This document shows, piece by piece, positions 21,009 to 29,769 of a stretch of 50,771 nt of DNA (position 1 is its first letter; each line of letters begins with the position of its first letter). The stretch comes from Plasticicumulans acidivorans (lineage in GTDB: Bacteria; Pseudomonadota; Gammaproteobacteria; Competibacterales; Competibacteraceae). Made by a program: the position numbers and the translations under genes. The notes under the pieces were generated by a model. That model was not told the origin of the DNA. It saw only the letters and a list, made by a program, of their open reading frames with translations, and made no database searches. The stretch is taken from contig NZ_QGTJ01000015.1 in the NCBI RefSeq assembly GCF_003182095.1, positions 1 to 50,771 on the forward strand. Reading direction: 5' to 3'.

Positions 21009-21442
21009 GACACACTGCCGAGCAGGTGTCTTTGCCAGTACGGCGTGCGCACATTGGTGCGAATGACGGCGCCGCGGTTGCTGGAGGCGTGAATCATCTG
21101 GTCATCGCCGGCGTAGATGCCGACATGCGAGGCCTGATGGGGATCGCTCCCCGAGAACACCAGCAGATCGCCGATTTCGGCATGGTCGCGCAGTTGCCCG
21201 TAGCGGAGCAGATCGGCGGCAGTGCGCGGAACTCTCAGCCCGGCCTGGGCATAGCTGATGTTCACCAGGCCGCTGCAGTCGAGCCCGCGTGACGAATTGC
21301 CGCCGAGGACATAGGGGGTTCCCAGCAGACGTTCTGCCGAGCGCACGACCTGCTGGCGCGTACCCTGATCCCCAACCGGCGCACTCGCACAGCCGGCCAG
21401 GAGGGTGAGCAGTAAGGCGGAGAGCACTGTCAGTATGCGCAT
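20993..21442 (-). CDS. NlpC/P60-family lipoprotein endopeptidase
   Basis: A 149-residue envelope protein with an N-terminal lipoprotein signal peptide: a short basic start, hydrophobic stretch and lipobox LLAGC near residue 18, so it is probably anchored in the outer membrane. The rest is an NlpC/P60 cysteine peptidase with the nucleophile in GLDCSGLV, the histidine in HVGIYAG and MIHASS following; such enzymes cleave D-Glu-meso-DAP bonds in peptidoglycan stems (Spr/MepS-like). ATG 21442 was chosen because it starts the signal peptide; longer in-frame starts would put 46 unlikely residues in front. The gene overlaps the yafJ end by 16 bases. Confidence 0.9.
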   Translation of the reverse strand: MRILTVLSALLLTLLAGCASAPVGDQGTRQQVVRSAERLLGTPYVLGGNSSRGLDCSGLVNISYAQAGLRVPRTAADLLRYGQLRDHAEIGDLLVFSGSDPHQASHVGIYAGDDQMIHASSNRGAVIRTNVRTPYWQRHLLGSVSYIGG

Positions 21443-21708
21443 GGCCGTCAGAACCTGGCAGAAAGGTGCATCGAAGGCACGAGTATATGTTGTGATGAGG
21501 CCAGTCGACGAAGTCGCCATGGTGGTTGGTTTTATTGGTTTGATTTTGATTGGAAATTTTGAATGCTGGATTTGAGCCACACGTACAGCCTTGCTCTCAA
21601 TGCGTGATGCGGTTTATCGAAGGCTTTTAATTCAGCAACTTGACGCATTGAGTGCCGCGTGCCGTTGAGCGAAGAGGACGATGGCGACCGGAGTGTGACT
21701 GCTCTGCG

Positions 21709-22170
21709 TCAGGTGTTGGGCATGCTCATTCCGCGCAGTGTCAGCAGGATTGCCGCCCAGCCGTCGCGGGTGATCAGTGCCGCTCTTGGCCACGCGGCGG
21801 CGATGGCGGCCAAGGCTTGCCAGTCCTCGGGCTGGACTTCCAAGGCGGTATGCAGCGCGGTGCTGTTGGCCAGATCACGCAGACCGGCAGGTGCGGCGCA
21901 CTGCTTGAGCAGGCCGGAGGGGCTGTGGCAGTCCGCGATGTCGAGGACCGGCGGCGGTTCGCGCAGATTGGGGCCAAGCAGTTCATGCAGCGGCACGTTG
22001 ACTGCTTCGGCGATTGAGCTGAGTTGTCCGAGCGACGGTTCACGCTCGGCAGTCTCGAAGCGCTGTATGTACGACTGGCTGATACCTACCGCATCGGCCA
22101 GTGCCTGCTGGGTTAGGCGGGCATGCTGTCGCGCCTGACGAATACGGGCACCGATGAGCTGCTGATCCAT
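21709..22170 (-). CDS. XRE-family helix-turn-helix transcriptional regulator
   Basis: A 153-residue protein with an N-terminal Cro/C1-type DNA-binding domain: RIRQARQHARLTQQALADAV, followed by GISQSYIQRFETAEREPS and LSSIAEAVNVPLHELL (about residues 8-66). The C-terminal half (from about 75) has no motif I recognise and may be a ligand or dimerisation domain. Its targets are unknown. It lies just outside the nif region, separated from it by a 400-base gap and a tRNA gene, so a nif role is not supported. Confidence 0.88.
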   Translation of the reverse strand: MDQQLIGARIRQARQHARLTQQALADAVGISQSYIQRFETAEREPSLGQLSSIAEAVNVPLHELLGPNLREPPPVLDIADCHSPSGLLKQCAAPAGLRDLANSTALHTALEVQPEDWQALAAIAAAWPRAALITRDGWAAILLTLRGMSMPNT

Positions 22171-22572
22171 TACAGAGTTCTCTGATGACTGGATGGCTTT
22201 ACAGGCTGGGTCAGCACATCCGCGTGCTGTTCAGTCACTCATCCGCGGCAGTAGGCCCGCTGGTTGGGGCTATACGTCGTTGATGGCGTGTGCGGCTGGT
22301 TCATGGGGGCGATACTGGTTACGGCTGCAGATATAGGCTGCTCAGCGGTGTGCGCGTGCCTCAGATCTGTATCGGCGCCTGCCCGCGATCCGGAGAAGCG
22401 ATGGGAACCGCCACGCGATGTCTGCCAAGTCTGCAAGGCTCGTACCCCGAAACCGCGCGCGCTGCGATCGCTCGCATCCCCGATGTGTCACATTCTGGGC
22501 ACACTACTGCCGAGCCGCTTGAATGTGGAGTACAGGGGGTGATGGTATCTGTTTGATTTAAGTGTATAAATT
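22171..22572. other. Gap without a supported gene
   Basis: About 400 bases between the XRE regulator gene and tRNA-Arg. Open frames occur on both strands but none shows a recognised motif, good start context or plausible composition. The bases next to the tRNA 3' end are AT-rich with several T residues downstream of the tRNA (minus strand), but I could not define a hairpin. No direct repeat of the tRNA end is seen. Confidence 0.5.
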
Positions 22573-22649
22573 TGGCGCCCCGGATACGATTCGAACGTAC
22601 GACCTTCCCCTTAGGAGGGGGACGCTCTATCCAACTGAGCTACCGGGGC
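22573..22649 (-). tRNA. tRNA-Arg (anticodon CCT)
   Basis: The minus strand folds into a full cloverleaf of 77 bases: acceptor GCCCCGG pairs with CCGGGGC, the D arm contains AGTTGGATA, the anticodon stem TCCCC/GGGGA closes the loop CTCCTAA with anticodon CCT, and the T loop is TTCGAAT. The discriminator is G and CCA is encoded. It reads AGG codons. It stands between housekeeping DNA and the nif region. Confidence 0.96.
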
Positions 22650-22657
22650 ACGGGGTG

Positions 22658-22675
22658 AAAAAGCGCGTTGCGCGC
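22658..22675 (-). terminator. Intrinsic terminator after nifM
   Basis: On the minus strand GCGCG-CAA-CGCGC is followed by TTTTT, a short GC-rich hairpin with a T-tract. It lies about 90 bases after the nifM stop and directly before the tRNA-Arg gene, so it would end the leftward nif operon. Confidence 0.7.
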
Positions 22676-22762
22676 CGGGGCGCATGGTAGCAGAGCAACG
22701 CTTGTCCGTGACACCCGCCGCAGCCCTCCATGGCCACGGCCAAGCGCCTCTCGGGAACACGG

Positions 22763-23623
22763 TCAGACGGCGTTGGTCGCCATTGCTGCGCGCAGTTCGG
22801 CGATCCAGCGCTTTTGCACCTGCTGCGCGCGCTCGCGGTTCAGTGCCAGGCGGATGCGCCCGGCGAGCGCCTCGAAGCTCGGCTCGTGGCCGGGCTCGAT
22901 CTCTTCGCAGTAGATCAGGTGCAGGCCGAACGGTGATTCGAGCACCGGGCTCAGTGCGCCGGGTGTCAGGCTGAACAGCGCGGTGTCGAGTTCGGCATAG
23001 AGCTGGCCTGCCGGCAGGCTGCCGAGTTTGCCGCCTTCGAGTGCACTCGGACATTCCGAGTGACGCAGCGCGCATTCGGCGAAGCGTTCCACCTCAGGCT
23101 GTGGGCCGAGTTCGGCTGCGATCGCTTCCAGACGCGCACGGGCGGCCTGTGCGGTGTTTTCCGGGTAATCCGGATTGATCGTGATCAGAATCTGCCGGGC
23201 GACGCGTTTTTCCGGTCGTACCAGCTTGTCGCGGTTGGCGTCATACCAGGCGCGCACGTCCTGGTCTTCGACCGCGTCGGCCCGCGCACCGACGCGAGCC
23301 AGCACGGCTTCGACGCGCAATGCGTGGCGGATAGCGACGCTCAGGCCCGGCGGATCGAGGCCGATCTGCGCCAGCGCCAGGCGGTAGCTGTCACGATCCT
23401 CGTAGCGTTCGGCGATCTGCGCGCAGGCGCGGTCGATATCGGCCTGCTGCACGGTGACGCCGGTGGCTTCGGCCGTTTCCAGAATACGGCGTTCGAGCGC
23501 ATAGCGGCGGCGTGCCGTTTCCTCGACCTTAGAGCGCTGCTCCACGTCCAGCTGCTCCGGACCGCACTGGTAGCGGGCCTGGGCGGTTTCGAGGGCGAGA
23601 TAGGCGAGGATGGCCTGGCTCAT
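22763..23623 (-). CDS. nifM: NifM, PpiC-type peptidyl-prolyl isomerase for nitrogenase Fe protein
   Basis: NifM is needed for maturation of the NifH dimer. The 286-residue protein has the NifM layout: a helical N-terminal half (EQLDVEQRSKVEETARRRY, ILETAEATGVTVQQADIDRA) and a C-terminal parvulin/PpiC domain (about 160-265) with VARQILITINPDYPENT, GGKLGSLPAGQLY, LFSLTPGALSPVLES and GLHLIYCEEI. There is no signal peptide, unlike periplasmic SurA or PpiD, supporting a cytoplasmic role. Its ATG overlaps the nifZ stop (TCAT on the plus strand at 23620-23623), so the two are coupled. It is the last gene of the leftward nif operon. Confidence 0.92.
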   Translation of the reverse strand: MSQAILAYLALETAQARYQCGPEQLDVEQRSKVEETARRRYALERRILETAEATGVTVQQADIDRACAQIAERYEDRDSYRLALAQIGLDPPGLSVAIRHALRVEAVLARVGARADAVEDQDVRAWYDANRDKLVRPEKRVARQILITINPDYPENTAQAARARLEAIAAELGPQPEVERFAECALRHSECPSALEGGKLGSLPAGQLYAELDTALFSLTPGALSPVLESPFGLHLIYCEEIEPGHEPSFEALAGRIRLALNRERAQQVQKRWIAELRAAMATNAV

Positions 23624-24105
23624 GCCGGCGTCTCCGTATCGTCGGTCGTCGCATCCGCCTCAGCTTTTTTGTCGTGCGCGGTAAGCACGTCCTCGGGCAC
23701 CTGCAGGAAGCCGCCGGGGAAGCTGACGTGGTAGATCGGCCCGGATTCGTGGCGCACGATCTTGATGACTTCACCGATGTCACCGACGCGCACGCGGATT
23801 TCGCCACCGACGGCGAGCGTGCAGGTGCAGCGCACTTTCTCGCGACTTTCGAACTTGCTCGGCGTCCACGGTGCATCGGCATCGATCAGTTCTTCCTCGC
23901 GACAGCCGACCATCAGGCCGCCGTTATCGAAGAAGTGCACGGTGTAGATGATCTGGTCCTGCAGGAAAGTGCCGATGTTGCGCACGTAACCGGTCGAGCC
24001 GCGACGGATCAGCAGCTCACCGACGTCCATGCCGGGAAAAGTGCCGTCGTTGCGGACGTTGCGGGTGACGCGCACGGTCTGGCCGATTTCGAATTGAGGC
24101 AGCAT
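23620..24105 (-). CDS. nifZ: NifZ, nitrogenase P-cluster assembly protein
   Basis: NifZ takes part in formation of the second P-cluster of the MoFe protein. The 161-residue product has two SH3-like repeats: FEIGQTVRVTRNVRNDGTF with GSTGYVRNIGTFLQDQIIYTV (each shown in part), then EKVRCTCTLAVGGEIRVRVGD with HVSFPGGFLQVPEDVL. The conserved blocks NVRNDGTFPG and FLQDQIIYTVHF are diagnostic. ATG 24105 (MLPQFEIGQ) fits the family; a start 12 codons upstream would add an unconserved tail. A second copy of the DNDG-type phrase FFDNGGLMVGCREEELI closes the first domain. It overlaps nifM by four bases. Confidence 0.92.
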   Translation of the reverse strand: MLPQFEIGQTVRVTRNVRNDGTFPGMDVGELLIRRGSTGYVRNIGTFLQDQIIYTVHFFDNGGLMVGCREEELIDADAPWTPSKFESREKVRCTCTLAVGGEIRVRVGDIGEVIKIVRHESGPIYHVSFPGGFLQVPEDVLTAHDKKAEADATTDDTETPA

Positions 24106-24174
24106 GGCGGATACCTGACGCGGGCGGGGAGGGCGGGCCATGATCTTGCGCCCGCCGCGGGGCGGGCGCCGGTT

Positions 24175-24528
24175 TCAGTTCGCGGGCTTGCCGAGATTGG
24201 AGGTGCCGAGCAGTGACTCCAGCGAGACGAAACCGTCGCCGGGATTCTCCGGCTTCTTGAATACCGCGAAGACCTTTTCCTTCAGCGCGTTGCTTTCAAC
24301 GAAGTCCTGATAGGCTCGGTTGAGCAGCGACTGGCGATGGACGAAGGCCGCGCTGGATTCCTCCGGGCCCGGATTGCGTCCGAGGTAGTCGTGGAAGCGC
24401 TGCAGGATGTGCAGGCGGTTGACGTGCACCACGCTCGGCTCGTATGGCACACCGAAGAAGTCGAGGAAGTCCTCGGCGCTGGAGAGATCTTCGAGTGCGT
24501 CCTGCCAGTCGTCGGCGAGAGGGACCAT
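24175..24528 (-). CDS. nifW: NifW, nitrogenase-stabilising protein
   Basis: NifW associates with the MoFe protein and is thought to protect it or its P-cluster assembly, especially with oxygen present. The 117-residue product matches the family: LSSAEDFLDFFGVPYEPSVV at the start, then LHILQRFHDYLG and LLNRAYQDFVES, with EKVFAVFKKP toward the end. ATG 24528 has AGGAG eight bases upstream. A longer frame running 100 codons further upstream overlaps the TPR gene and has no supporting motif. It sits in the standard W-Z-M order of Azotobacter-type clusters. Confidence 0.93.
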   Translation of the reverse strand: MVPLADDWQDALEDLSSAEDFLDFFGVPYEPSVVHVNRLHILQRFHDYLGRNPGPEESSAAFVHRQSLLNRAYQDFVESNALKEKVFAVFKKPENPGDGFVSLESLLGTSNLGKPAN

Positions 24529-24569
24529 GGTGTTTCTCCTGGGGCTGGGGGCTTGCGGGCGAGCGGAAT

Positions 24570-25100
24570 TCAGGCGGTGGCGATGAGCGGCTCGGCGTCG
24601 TCTTCGGGATTGCAGGATTCGCGGGCGATCGCCAGCAGCGCCTGGGCACCGATGCGATCCTGCGGGTCGAGCTCGATCAGCTTTTCCAGCATGGCGATGG
24701 CTTCCAGCGGGTCGCCGCGGCGCAGCGTGAGAAAAGCCGCGGCCTTCAGGGCGAACAGATAGAAGCGGGTCAGGCCCATCGAGCGCATCACACCGAAACC
24801 GAGGTGCTGCGCGGTGAGCTGGCGCCACTGTTCAGGGAAGCCGAGGCGGGCACCGGAGACGCTCAGCGCGCGGCCGGCGACCAGGTTCGCCTCTTCCCAG
24901 CGGTGCTGATAGAAGTAAAAACGGTAGATGGCGACCAGCACCGTCAGATGTTCCGGCGCGAGGAAGTAGGCGCGCAGCAGGCTGTGCTCGGCGACGTCTT
25001 CGCCGTAGGTGGTGGCGGCAGTCAGCAGCAGCCCCTGTACCGTATTGGAGGTGGGTTGTTCGAAGTACAGCGGTGCATCGTCGATTTCCAGCAGGTCCAT
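24570..25100 (-). CDS. TPR-like protein of the nif operon (paralogue of the 41540 gene)
   Basis: A 176-residue protein that I do not recognise by name. It looks helical throughout with tetratricopeptide-like spacing: LLRAYFLAPEHLTVLVAI, RFYFYQHRWEEAN, LKAAAFLTLRRGD and LEKLIELDPQDRIG. The C-terminal third is clearly related to the product of the gene at 41540, which has LKALGFLELRRGN and KLMELDPQDGIG in the same places; the upstream blocks also align (APEHLT against APNTLT, YQHRWEEA against RHRRFEEG). It lies three bases after cysE and 41 before nifW, so it should be cotranscribed with nitrogenase maturation genes. A scaffold or assembly role is only an inference. Confidence 0.8.
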   Translation of the reverse strand: MDLLEIDDAPLYFEQPTSNTVQGLLLTAATTYGEDVAEHSLLRAYFLAPEHLTVLVAIYRFYFYQHRWEEANLVAGRALSVSGARLGFPEQWRQLTAQHLGFGVMRSMGLTRFYLFALKAAAFLTLRRGDPLEAIAMLEKLIELDPQDRIGAQALLAIARESCNPEDDAEPLIATA

Positions 25101-25103
25101 GGT

Positions 25104-25898
25104 TCAATCCTCCTCGGTCACGGCAACGGCGGTATTGCGAGCGGCTTCTTCTTCTGCACCGACACAGGCGCAGTTGGGGCCGCATTCCTTGGTGGTGATA
25201 TCGACATGCCGCACTTCGGCGAGCTGGCTTTCCAATGAGCGGACCCGGTCGATCAGGCAGGCGATGGCGCGCCCGACCGGGTCTGGAATCAGGTGATGAT
25301 CGAGATCGATGCCGTCCGGACCGGGGTCGCGCTCGACTTTGACGATGCGTGCCGGGATGCCGACGACGGTGCGCTCGGCCGGCACATCACGCACGACCAC
25401 CGAGTTGGCGCCGACGCGGGCGCGATTGCCGACTTCGATCGGACCGAGCACTTTGGCGCCGGCGCCGACGACGACGCCGTGGCCGAGCGTCGGATGACGC
25501 TTGCCGCGCGTCCAGCGGGTGCCGCCGAGGGTGACGCCGTGATACAGCGTGCAGTCGTCACCGACCACGGCGGTCTCACCGATGACCACGCCGGTGGCGT
25601 GATCGATGAACAGCCGCCGGCCGATGGTCGCTGCCGGATGGATATCGACACCGGTGAACATCCGTGCGAGGAAGCCGAGCAGGCGGGCCGGGTAGCGCAG
25701 GTGGGCGTGCCACAGGCGGTGGGCAAAGCGATGCGTGATGACCGCATGCACGCCCGGGTAGGTGGTCAGTACCTCGAAGCGCGAGCGCGCCGCCGGGTCG
25801 CGGGCGAAGACGCAGTCGATATCCTCGCGGATCTGGCCGAACAGGCCGGGACGCTGCGTGTCGGTGACCGGCATCAGACTCTCCGTGGTGGCGTTCAT
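25104..25898 (-). CDS. cysE: Serine O-acetyltransferase, nif-operon copy (CysE-type)
   Basis: It makes O-acetylserine from serine and acetyl-CoA, the precursor of cysteine. In nif operons this boosts cysteine for NifS, which supplies sulfur to NifU. The 264-residue protein has an N-terminal helical region ([16 protein letters not shown]), then a left-handed beta-helix of hexapeptide repeats with [35 protein letters not shown] and [11 protein letters not shown] 25898 is preceded by AGGAG. The C-terminal tail is unusual: after the hexapeptides it carries a cysteine group CGPNCAC and a short acidic end. A. vinelandii has the same gene (cysE1) after nifV. Confidence 0.93.
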   Translation of the reverse strand: MNATTESLMPVTDTQRPGLFGQIREDIDCVFARDPAARSRFEVLTTYPGVHAVITHRFAHRLWHAHLRYPARLLGFLARMFTGVDIHPAATIGRRLFIDHATGVVIGETAVVGDDCTLYHGVTLGGTRWTRGKRHPTLGHGVVVGAGAKVLGPIEVGNRARVGANSVVVRDVPAERTVVGIPARIVKVERDPGPDGIDLDHHLIPDPVGRAIACLIDRVRSLESQLAEVRHVDITTKECGPNCACVGAEEEAARNTAVAVTEED

Positions 25899-25915
25899 CG
25901 GGCGGCTCCTGCGGT

Positions 25916-27040
25916 TCATGCACACAACGCCGAGGCGGAGGCGAGCAGCGCCAGCAGCGTGGCGGCGTCCGGCGTCTGCTTGCGTTCGGCGACATAGAGA
26001 CGAATGGCGGTGAGCAGCTGCTCGGCGCGCGCGCGATCGAGCGTGATGCCCAGCTCGGCATAGGCGGCGATGACGCCGCGCGAGCCGGAATGCTTGCCGA
26101 GCACGATGCGGTGGCTGCGACCGACCCGGGCCGGATCGAGCCCCTGGTAGTTGCGCGGGTCCTTGAGCAGGCCGTCGACGTGGATGCCGGCCTCGTGGGT
26201 GAACACCCCTTCGCCGACGACACTCTTCTGCCAGCCGACCGGCCGGCCGGCGGCGCGAGCGACGTTTTCCGACAGCAGCGGCAGTCCGGTCAGCTCGATG
26301 CCCGTGCTGTAGCCGTAGAGCAGGTCGATGGCGACCGCGACTTCTTCCAGTGGCGCATTGCCGGCGCGTTCGCCGAGGCCGTTGACCGTGGTGTTGGCGT
26401 GCGTTGCGCCGGCACGGATCGCCGCCAGCGTGTTGGCGGTGGCCAGGCCGAGGTCGTCGTGGGCATGGATTTCCAGATCGATGTCGACGGCGCGGCGCAG
26501 GGCGCCGATCGCGTCATAGACGCCGAACGGTTCCATGATGCCGAGCGTGTCGGCCCAGCGCAGGCGGTCGGCGCCGGCGCTCTGGGCGATCTCGGCCACC
26601 TGCCGCATGAATGCGGGATCGGCGCGCGAGGCATCCTCGCAGCCGAGCGTGATCGCATAGCCGGCATCGCGGGCCTGCGGGATCAGCCGTCCGATTTCCG
26701 CCAGCGCCCAGGCGCGGCTGCGCCCGAGCTTGTGCGTCAGCATCTGGTCGGAGACCGGCATGGACAGGTTCAAGCGCGTCACGGCCAGGTGGCGGCTGGC
26801 GGCGAGATCGGTCTCGCATAGCCGGCCCCAGGCAACCAGCGCACAGGGCAGGCCGAGCGCGGCGATCGAAGCGATCGACTCGCGTTCCTCGGCGCCCATC
26901 GCCGGAATGCCGACTTCCAGCTCCGGTACACCCAGGCCGGCCAGGGCCTGGGCGATCGCGAGGCGTTCGTCGCGGGTGAAAGCCACTCCCGCCGACTGTT
27001 CGCCGTCGCGCAGCGTCGTGTCGTGGATCGTGACGCGCAT
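25916..27040 (-). CDS. nifV: NifV, homocitrate synthase
   Basis: NifV condenses acetyl-CoA with 2-oxoglutarate to R-homocitrate, the organic ligand of FeMo-co. The 374-residue enzyme belongs to the DRE-TIM metallolyases: [16 protein letters not shown] at the N terminus provides metal and base residues, [16 protein letters not shown] carries the HxH metal ligands, [18 protein letters not shown] follows, and [15 protein letters not shown] marks the C-terminal side. Isopropylmalate synthases share these motifs but are longer with a leucine-regulatory domain, which is missing here. Position between nifS and cysE makes the NifV call firm. Confidence 0.97.
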   Translation of the reverse strand: MRVTIHDTTLRDGEQSAGVAFTRDERLAIAQALAGLGVPELEVGIPAMGAEERESIASIAALGLPCALVAWGRLCETDLAASRHLAVTRLNLSMPVSDQMLTHKLGRSRAWALAEIGRLIPQARDAGYAITLGCEDASRADPAFMRQVAEIAQSAGADRLRWADTLGIMEPFGVYDAIGALRRAVDIDLEIHAHDDLGLATANTLAAIRAGATHANTTVNGLGERAGNAPLEEVAVAIDLLYGYSTGIELTGLPLLSENVARAAGRPVGWQKSVVGEGVFTHEAGIHVDGLLKDPRNYQGLDPARVGRSHRIVLGKHSGSRGVIAAYAELGITLDRARAEQLLTAIRLYVAERKQTPDAATLLALLASASALCA

Positions 27041-27050
27041 GGCGGCAGCC

Positions 27051-28259
27051 TCAGGCGTAGACCGGGGCGAAGGCCTGATCCGGATTCTCGACCGGCCCGT
27101 TCTCTCCCCAGTACGGCGAGAGCTTGCGCAGGCGGGCGACGATCGGCGGCACGGCCTCGATGACGCGCTCGATGTCCTCGGCGGTGGTCTCGCGTGACAG
27201 CGAGAAGCGCACCGTGCCGTGAGCGGCGGTGTAGGGGATGCCCATCGCCTTCATCACGTGCGAGGGCTCCAGCGAGCCGGAGGTGCAGGCCGAACCGGAC
27301 GAGGCAGCGATGCCGAGCTTGTTGAGCTGCAGCAGGATGCCCTCACCCTCGATGTACTCGAAGGCGATGTTGGCCGTGTTGGGCAGACGATCGTCCGGGT
27401 TGCCGGTGACGAAGCAGTTCGGCACCGCGGCGAGGATGCCGGCTTCGAGGCGGTCGCGCAGTGCCTTGACCGCGGTGTTCTCGTGCTCCATGTACTGCTG
27501 CGCGAGTTCGCAGGCGACGCCGAGGCCGATGATCGAGGCGACGTTCTCGGTGCCGGCACGCCGGCCGCGCTCCTGGTGGCCGCCGCGCAGCAGCGGGCGG
27601 TAGCGCACACCGCGCTTGAGGTAGAGCACACCGACGCCCTTGGGCGCATGCAGCTTGTGTCCGGAGATCGACAGCATGTCGATGGCGGTGTTCTTCAGAT
27701 CGATCGCCACCTTGCCGACCGCCTGCACGGCGTCGGTGTGGAACATCGCACCGACTTCCTGCGCCATCGCCGCCATCTCGACGACCGGGAACAGCGTGCC
27801 GGTTTCGTTGTTGGCCCACATCACCGAGACCACCGCGGTATTTTCCGACAGCAGCGCTTTGTAGGCGTCGAGGTCGAGGCGGCCCTTGCCGTCGACCGCC
27901 AGGCGGTGGACGGTGTAGCCCTTCTTTTCCAGATGACCGACCAGCGTCAGCACCGCCGGGTGCTCGACCGCCGTGGTGATGATTTCCTTGCGCTCGGGCT
28001 GGCACTCCAGCGCCGAGAGGATCGCCGTCGAGTCGGACTCGGTGCCGCAGGAGGTGAAGATGATCTCCGAGTCATGCGCCGCACCGATCAACGCCGCCAC
28101 CTGCTCGCGGGCCTTCTTCAGGGCCGCGCCGACCTTGTTGCCGAAGGCGTGCAGCGACGAGGGGTTGCCGAACTGCTCGGTGAAGTAGGGAAGCATCGCC
28201 TCCACGACGAGCGGATCGACGCGGGTGGTGGCGTTGTTGTCGAGGTAGACGGGCTGCAT
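27051..28259 (-). CDS. nifS: NifS, cysteine desulfurase
   Basis: NifS removes sulfur from cysteine as a persulfide and passes it to NifU for Fe-S clusters of nitrogenase. The 402-residue PLP enzyme has [12 protein letters not shown] at the N terminus, [34 protein letters not shown], the PLP-binding lysine in [12 protein letters not shown], and the active cysteine in [16 protein letters not shown]. Length and the SACTSGS loop fit class I NifS/IscS enzymes. It lies 16 bases after nifU and 10 before nifV. Confidence 0.97.
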   Translation of the reverse strand: MQPVYLDNNATTRVDPLVVEAMLPYFTEQFGNPSSLHAFGNKVGAALKKAREQVAALIGAAHDSEIIFTSCGTESDSTAILSALECQPERKEIITTAVEHPAVLTLVGHLEKKGYTVHRLAVDGKGRLDLDAYKALLSENTAVVSVMWANNETGTLFPVVEMAAMAQEVGAMFHTDAVQAVGKVAIDLKNTAIDMLSISGHKLHAPKGVGVLYLKRGVRYRPLLRGGHQERGRRAGTENVASIIGLGVACELAQQYMEHENTAVKALRDRLEAGILAAVPNCFVTGNPDDRLPNTANIAFEYIEGEGILLQLNKLGIAASSGSACTSGSLEPSHVMKAMGIPYTAAHGTVRFSLSRETTAEDIERVIEAVPPIVARLRKLSPYWGENGPVENPDQAFAPVYA

Positions 28260-28275
28260 CGCGTTATCTCCCGGT

Positions 28276-29160
28276 TCAGGCGTGCGCGGCGGCGTGCACG
28301 GGCACGAGACGGATGAATTCGCCGGTGGCTTCCATCAGCTTCTGTTGCACGCCGGCCAGCGTGACGGCTTCCATCTGGCAGCCGCTGCAGGCGCCGACCA
28401 GGCGTACCTTGACAGTCTTGCCTTCGATGTCGAGCACCTCGATGTCGCCGTGGTCACGACGCAGGTTCGGGCGGATCGCCTCGATCGCGGCGAGGATCGT
28501 CTGCATGCGCTTGGCGGCGGCGAGCTTCTCCGGATCGGTGGTCAGCACCGGCGCGTTCGCGGCGGCCTTGCCGGCGGCATAGGCTTCGCCACGCTCGGCC
28601 ATCACGCGGGTGAGGATTTCCTCGATGCCTTCATGGCAGGCGGCGCAGCCGCCGCCGGCCTTGGTGAAGTGGGTGACTTCCTGCACCGTGCTCAGGTTGT
28701 TGGCGCGGATGGTGTCTTCGATCAGCACGGCGTCGACGGCAAAGCACTTGCAGACCAGCGCGCCTTCTTCGTGATCGTCCTTCCACTCCTCACCGCGGTA
28801 GTTGGCGATGGCCGCGGCCAGCGCCTCGCGGCCCATCACGGAGCAGTGCATCTTCTCGGGCGGCAGGCCGTCGAGGTAATCGGCGATGTCCTGATTGGTG
28901 ACCTTGAGCGCATCGTCGAGGGTCATGCCCTTGACGATCTCGGTCAGCGCCGAGCTCGACGCGATGGCCGAGCCGCAGCCGAAGGTCTGGAAACCGGCGT
29001 CGAGGATGACTTCCGTCTCCGGATCGACCTTCAGCGTCAGGCGCAGCGCGTCACCGCAGGAAATCGAGCCGACGTCGCCGGTGGCGTTGGCTTCCGTGAC
29101 GGCGCCGGCATTACGCGGGTTGAAGAAGTGGTCCTGAACCTTGTCCGAGTATTCCCACAT
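28276..29160 (-). CDS. nifU: NifU, modular Fe-S scaffold
   Basis: NifU assembles Fe-S clusters for NifH and NifB. All three modules are visible in 294 residues: an IscU-like N domain with [30 protein letters not shown] and the third cysteine in [11 protein letters not shown]; a central 2Fe-2S bacterioferritin-associated-ferredoxin-like domain with LVCKCFAVD and [13 protein letters not shown]; and a C-terminal Nfu domain with [15 protein letters not shown] (CxxC). The N terminus [19 protein letters not shown] is also characteristic. Gene order iscA-nifU-nifS is standard. Confidence 0.97.
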   Translation of the reverse strand: MWEYSDKVQDHFFNPRNAGAVTEANATGDVGSISCGDALRLTLKVDPETEVILDAGFQTFGCGSAIASSSALTEIVKGMTLDDALKVTNQDIADYLDGLPPEKMHCSVMGREALAAAIANYRGEEWKDDHEEGALVCKCFAVDAVLIEDTIRANNLSTVQEVTHFTKAGGGCAACHEGIEEILTRVMAERGEAYAAGKAAANAPVLTTDPEKLAAAKRMQTILAAIEAIRPNLRRDHGDIEVLDIEGKTVKVRLVGACSGCQMEAVTLAGVQQKLMEATGEFIRLVPVHAAAHA

Positions 29161-29197
29161 GGCGATAGCTCCCGAGATAGATGCTGGAGGCGAGGGA

Positions 29198-29524
29198 TCA
29201 GGCGGCGCTGAACGACTGGCCGCAGGCGCAGGACTTCGCCGCGTTGGGGTTCGAGAACTTGAAGCCGCTGCCCTCGATGGAATCGACGAAATCGATGTTC
29301 ACGCCATCGATCAGCGGCGCACTCAGCGGATCGACCAGCACGACGACGCCATCCATATCGAAGCGGGTGTCGTCATCAGCGGCGCTGGTTTCGAGCTTCA
29401 TGGCGTACTGCATGCCGGAGCAGCCGCCCCCGGTGACGGAAACACGCAGGCCGGCGACCGGATCGGCCGAGGTCTGGATGAAGCGGCGGACTGCGTTGAT
29501 GGCCGAGGGGGTGAGCGTAATCAT
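29198..29524 (-). CDS. iscA: Nif-specific IscA (A-type Fe-S carrier)
   Basis: A 108-residue A-type carrier, first gene of the leftward maturation operon, as iscA-nif is in A. vinelandii. It has the conserved cysteines in [13 protein letters not shown] and in the C-terminal SCACGQSF, the HesB/IscA fold pattern [18 protein letters not shown] and the GFKFSNPNA loop. A-type proteins bind iron or Fe-S clusters and pass them on; in nitrogen fixation the protein may be partly redundant. A sigma-54-type promoter lies about 50 bases upstream. Confidence 0.95.
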   Translation of the reverse strand: MITLTPSAINAVRRFIQTSADPVAGLRVSVTGGGCSGMQYAMKLETSAADDDTRFDMDGVVVLVDPLSAPLIDGVNIDFVDSIEGSGFKFSNPNAAKSCACGQSFSAA

Positions 29525-29572
29525 GGGTGCGAAGCCTCCGCAGGCGGTGTTGGATGGGCTGACGAGGCTCTT

Positions 29573-29587
29573 CCAATCTCCGTGCCA
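29573..29587 (-). promoter_or_regulatory. Sigma-54 promoter of the iscA-nifUSV operon
   Basis: Minus strand reads TGGCACG-GAGA-TTGG: the -24 block is perfect and the -12 block has G where the consensus TTGC has C. The GG and GG dinucleotides are at the correct 10-base spacing. It lies about 50 bases upstream of iscA. Confidence 0.8.
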
Positions 29588-29604
29588 GTCTTGAAAATTG
29601 CATT

Positions 29605-29617
29605 TAATTAATTGATT
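29605..29617 (-). promoter_or_regulatory. IHF-binding site
   Basis: Minus strand AATCAATTAATTA is an exact match to WATCAA-N4-TTR, embedded in AT-rich DNA. It lies between the iscA -24 element and its nearest NifA-type site, where IHF normally bends DNA for activator contact. Confidence 0.7.
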
Positions 29618-29684
29618 TGATTAAAATTAATTAGCTTGTGAGGAGGGCCGCAGGCGTACGAAGCCGTACATCGGGCGGCCGTCA

Positions 29685-29700
29685 TGTCGGCTTGTCTACA
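29685..29700. promoter_or_regulatory. NifA upstream activator sequence
   Basis: Exact TGT-N10-ACA (TGTCGGCTTGTCTACA). It is about 98 bases upstream of the iscA -24 element, a normal distance for NifA. Confidence 0.75.
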
Positions 29701-29753
29701 AAAGTGCAGATGGCCTCGGACAGCGCTTGTCGCTCCGCGTGTGGATGCACCGA

Positions 29754-29769
29754 TGTAGTGAAAGCGACA
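29754..29769. promoter_or_regulatory. NifA upstream activator sequence
   Basis: Exact TGT-N10-ACA (TGTAGTGAAAGCGACA). It lies about 167 bases upstream of the iscA -24 and 230 upstream of the rnfA -24, so it more likely serves iscA as a second site. Confidence 0.6.

Noticed and set aside
22573..22649. tRNA-Arg as the attachment site of an integrated nif island
   Set aside because: The 3' end of the tRNA faces away from the nif genes, no copy of it was seen elsewhere in the window, and no integrase gene is present.
27219..28316. 365-codon plus-strand frame across nifS
   Set aside because: It is antisense to a fully supported nifS; the translation is repetitive in Arg, His and Gly with no motif.
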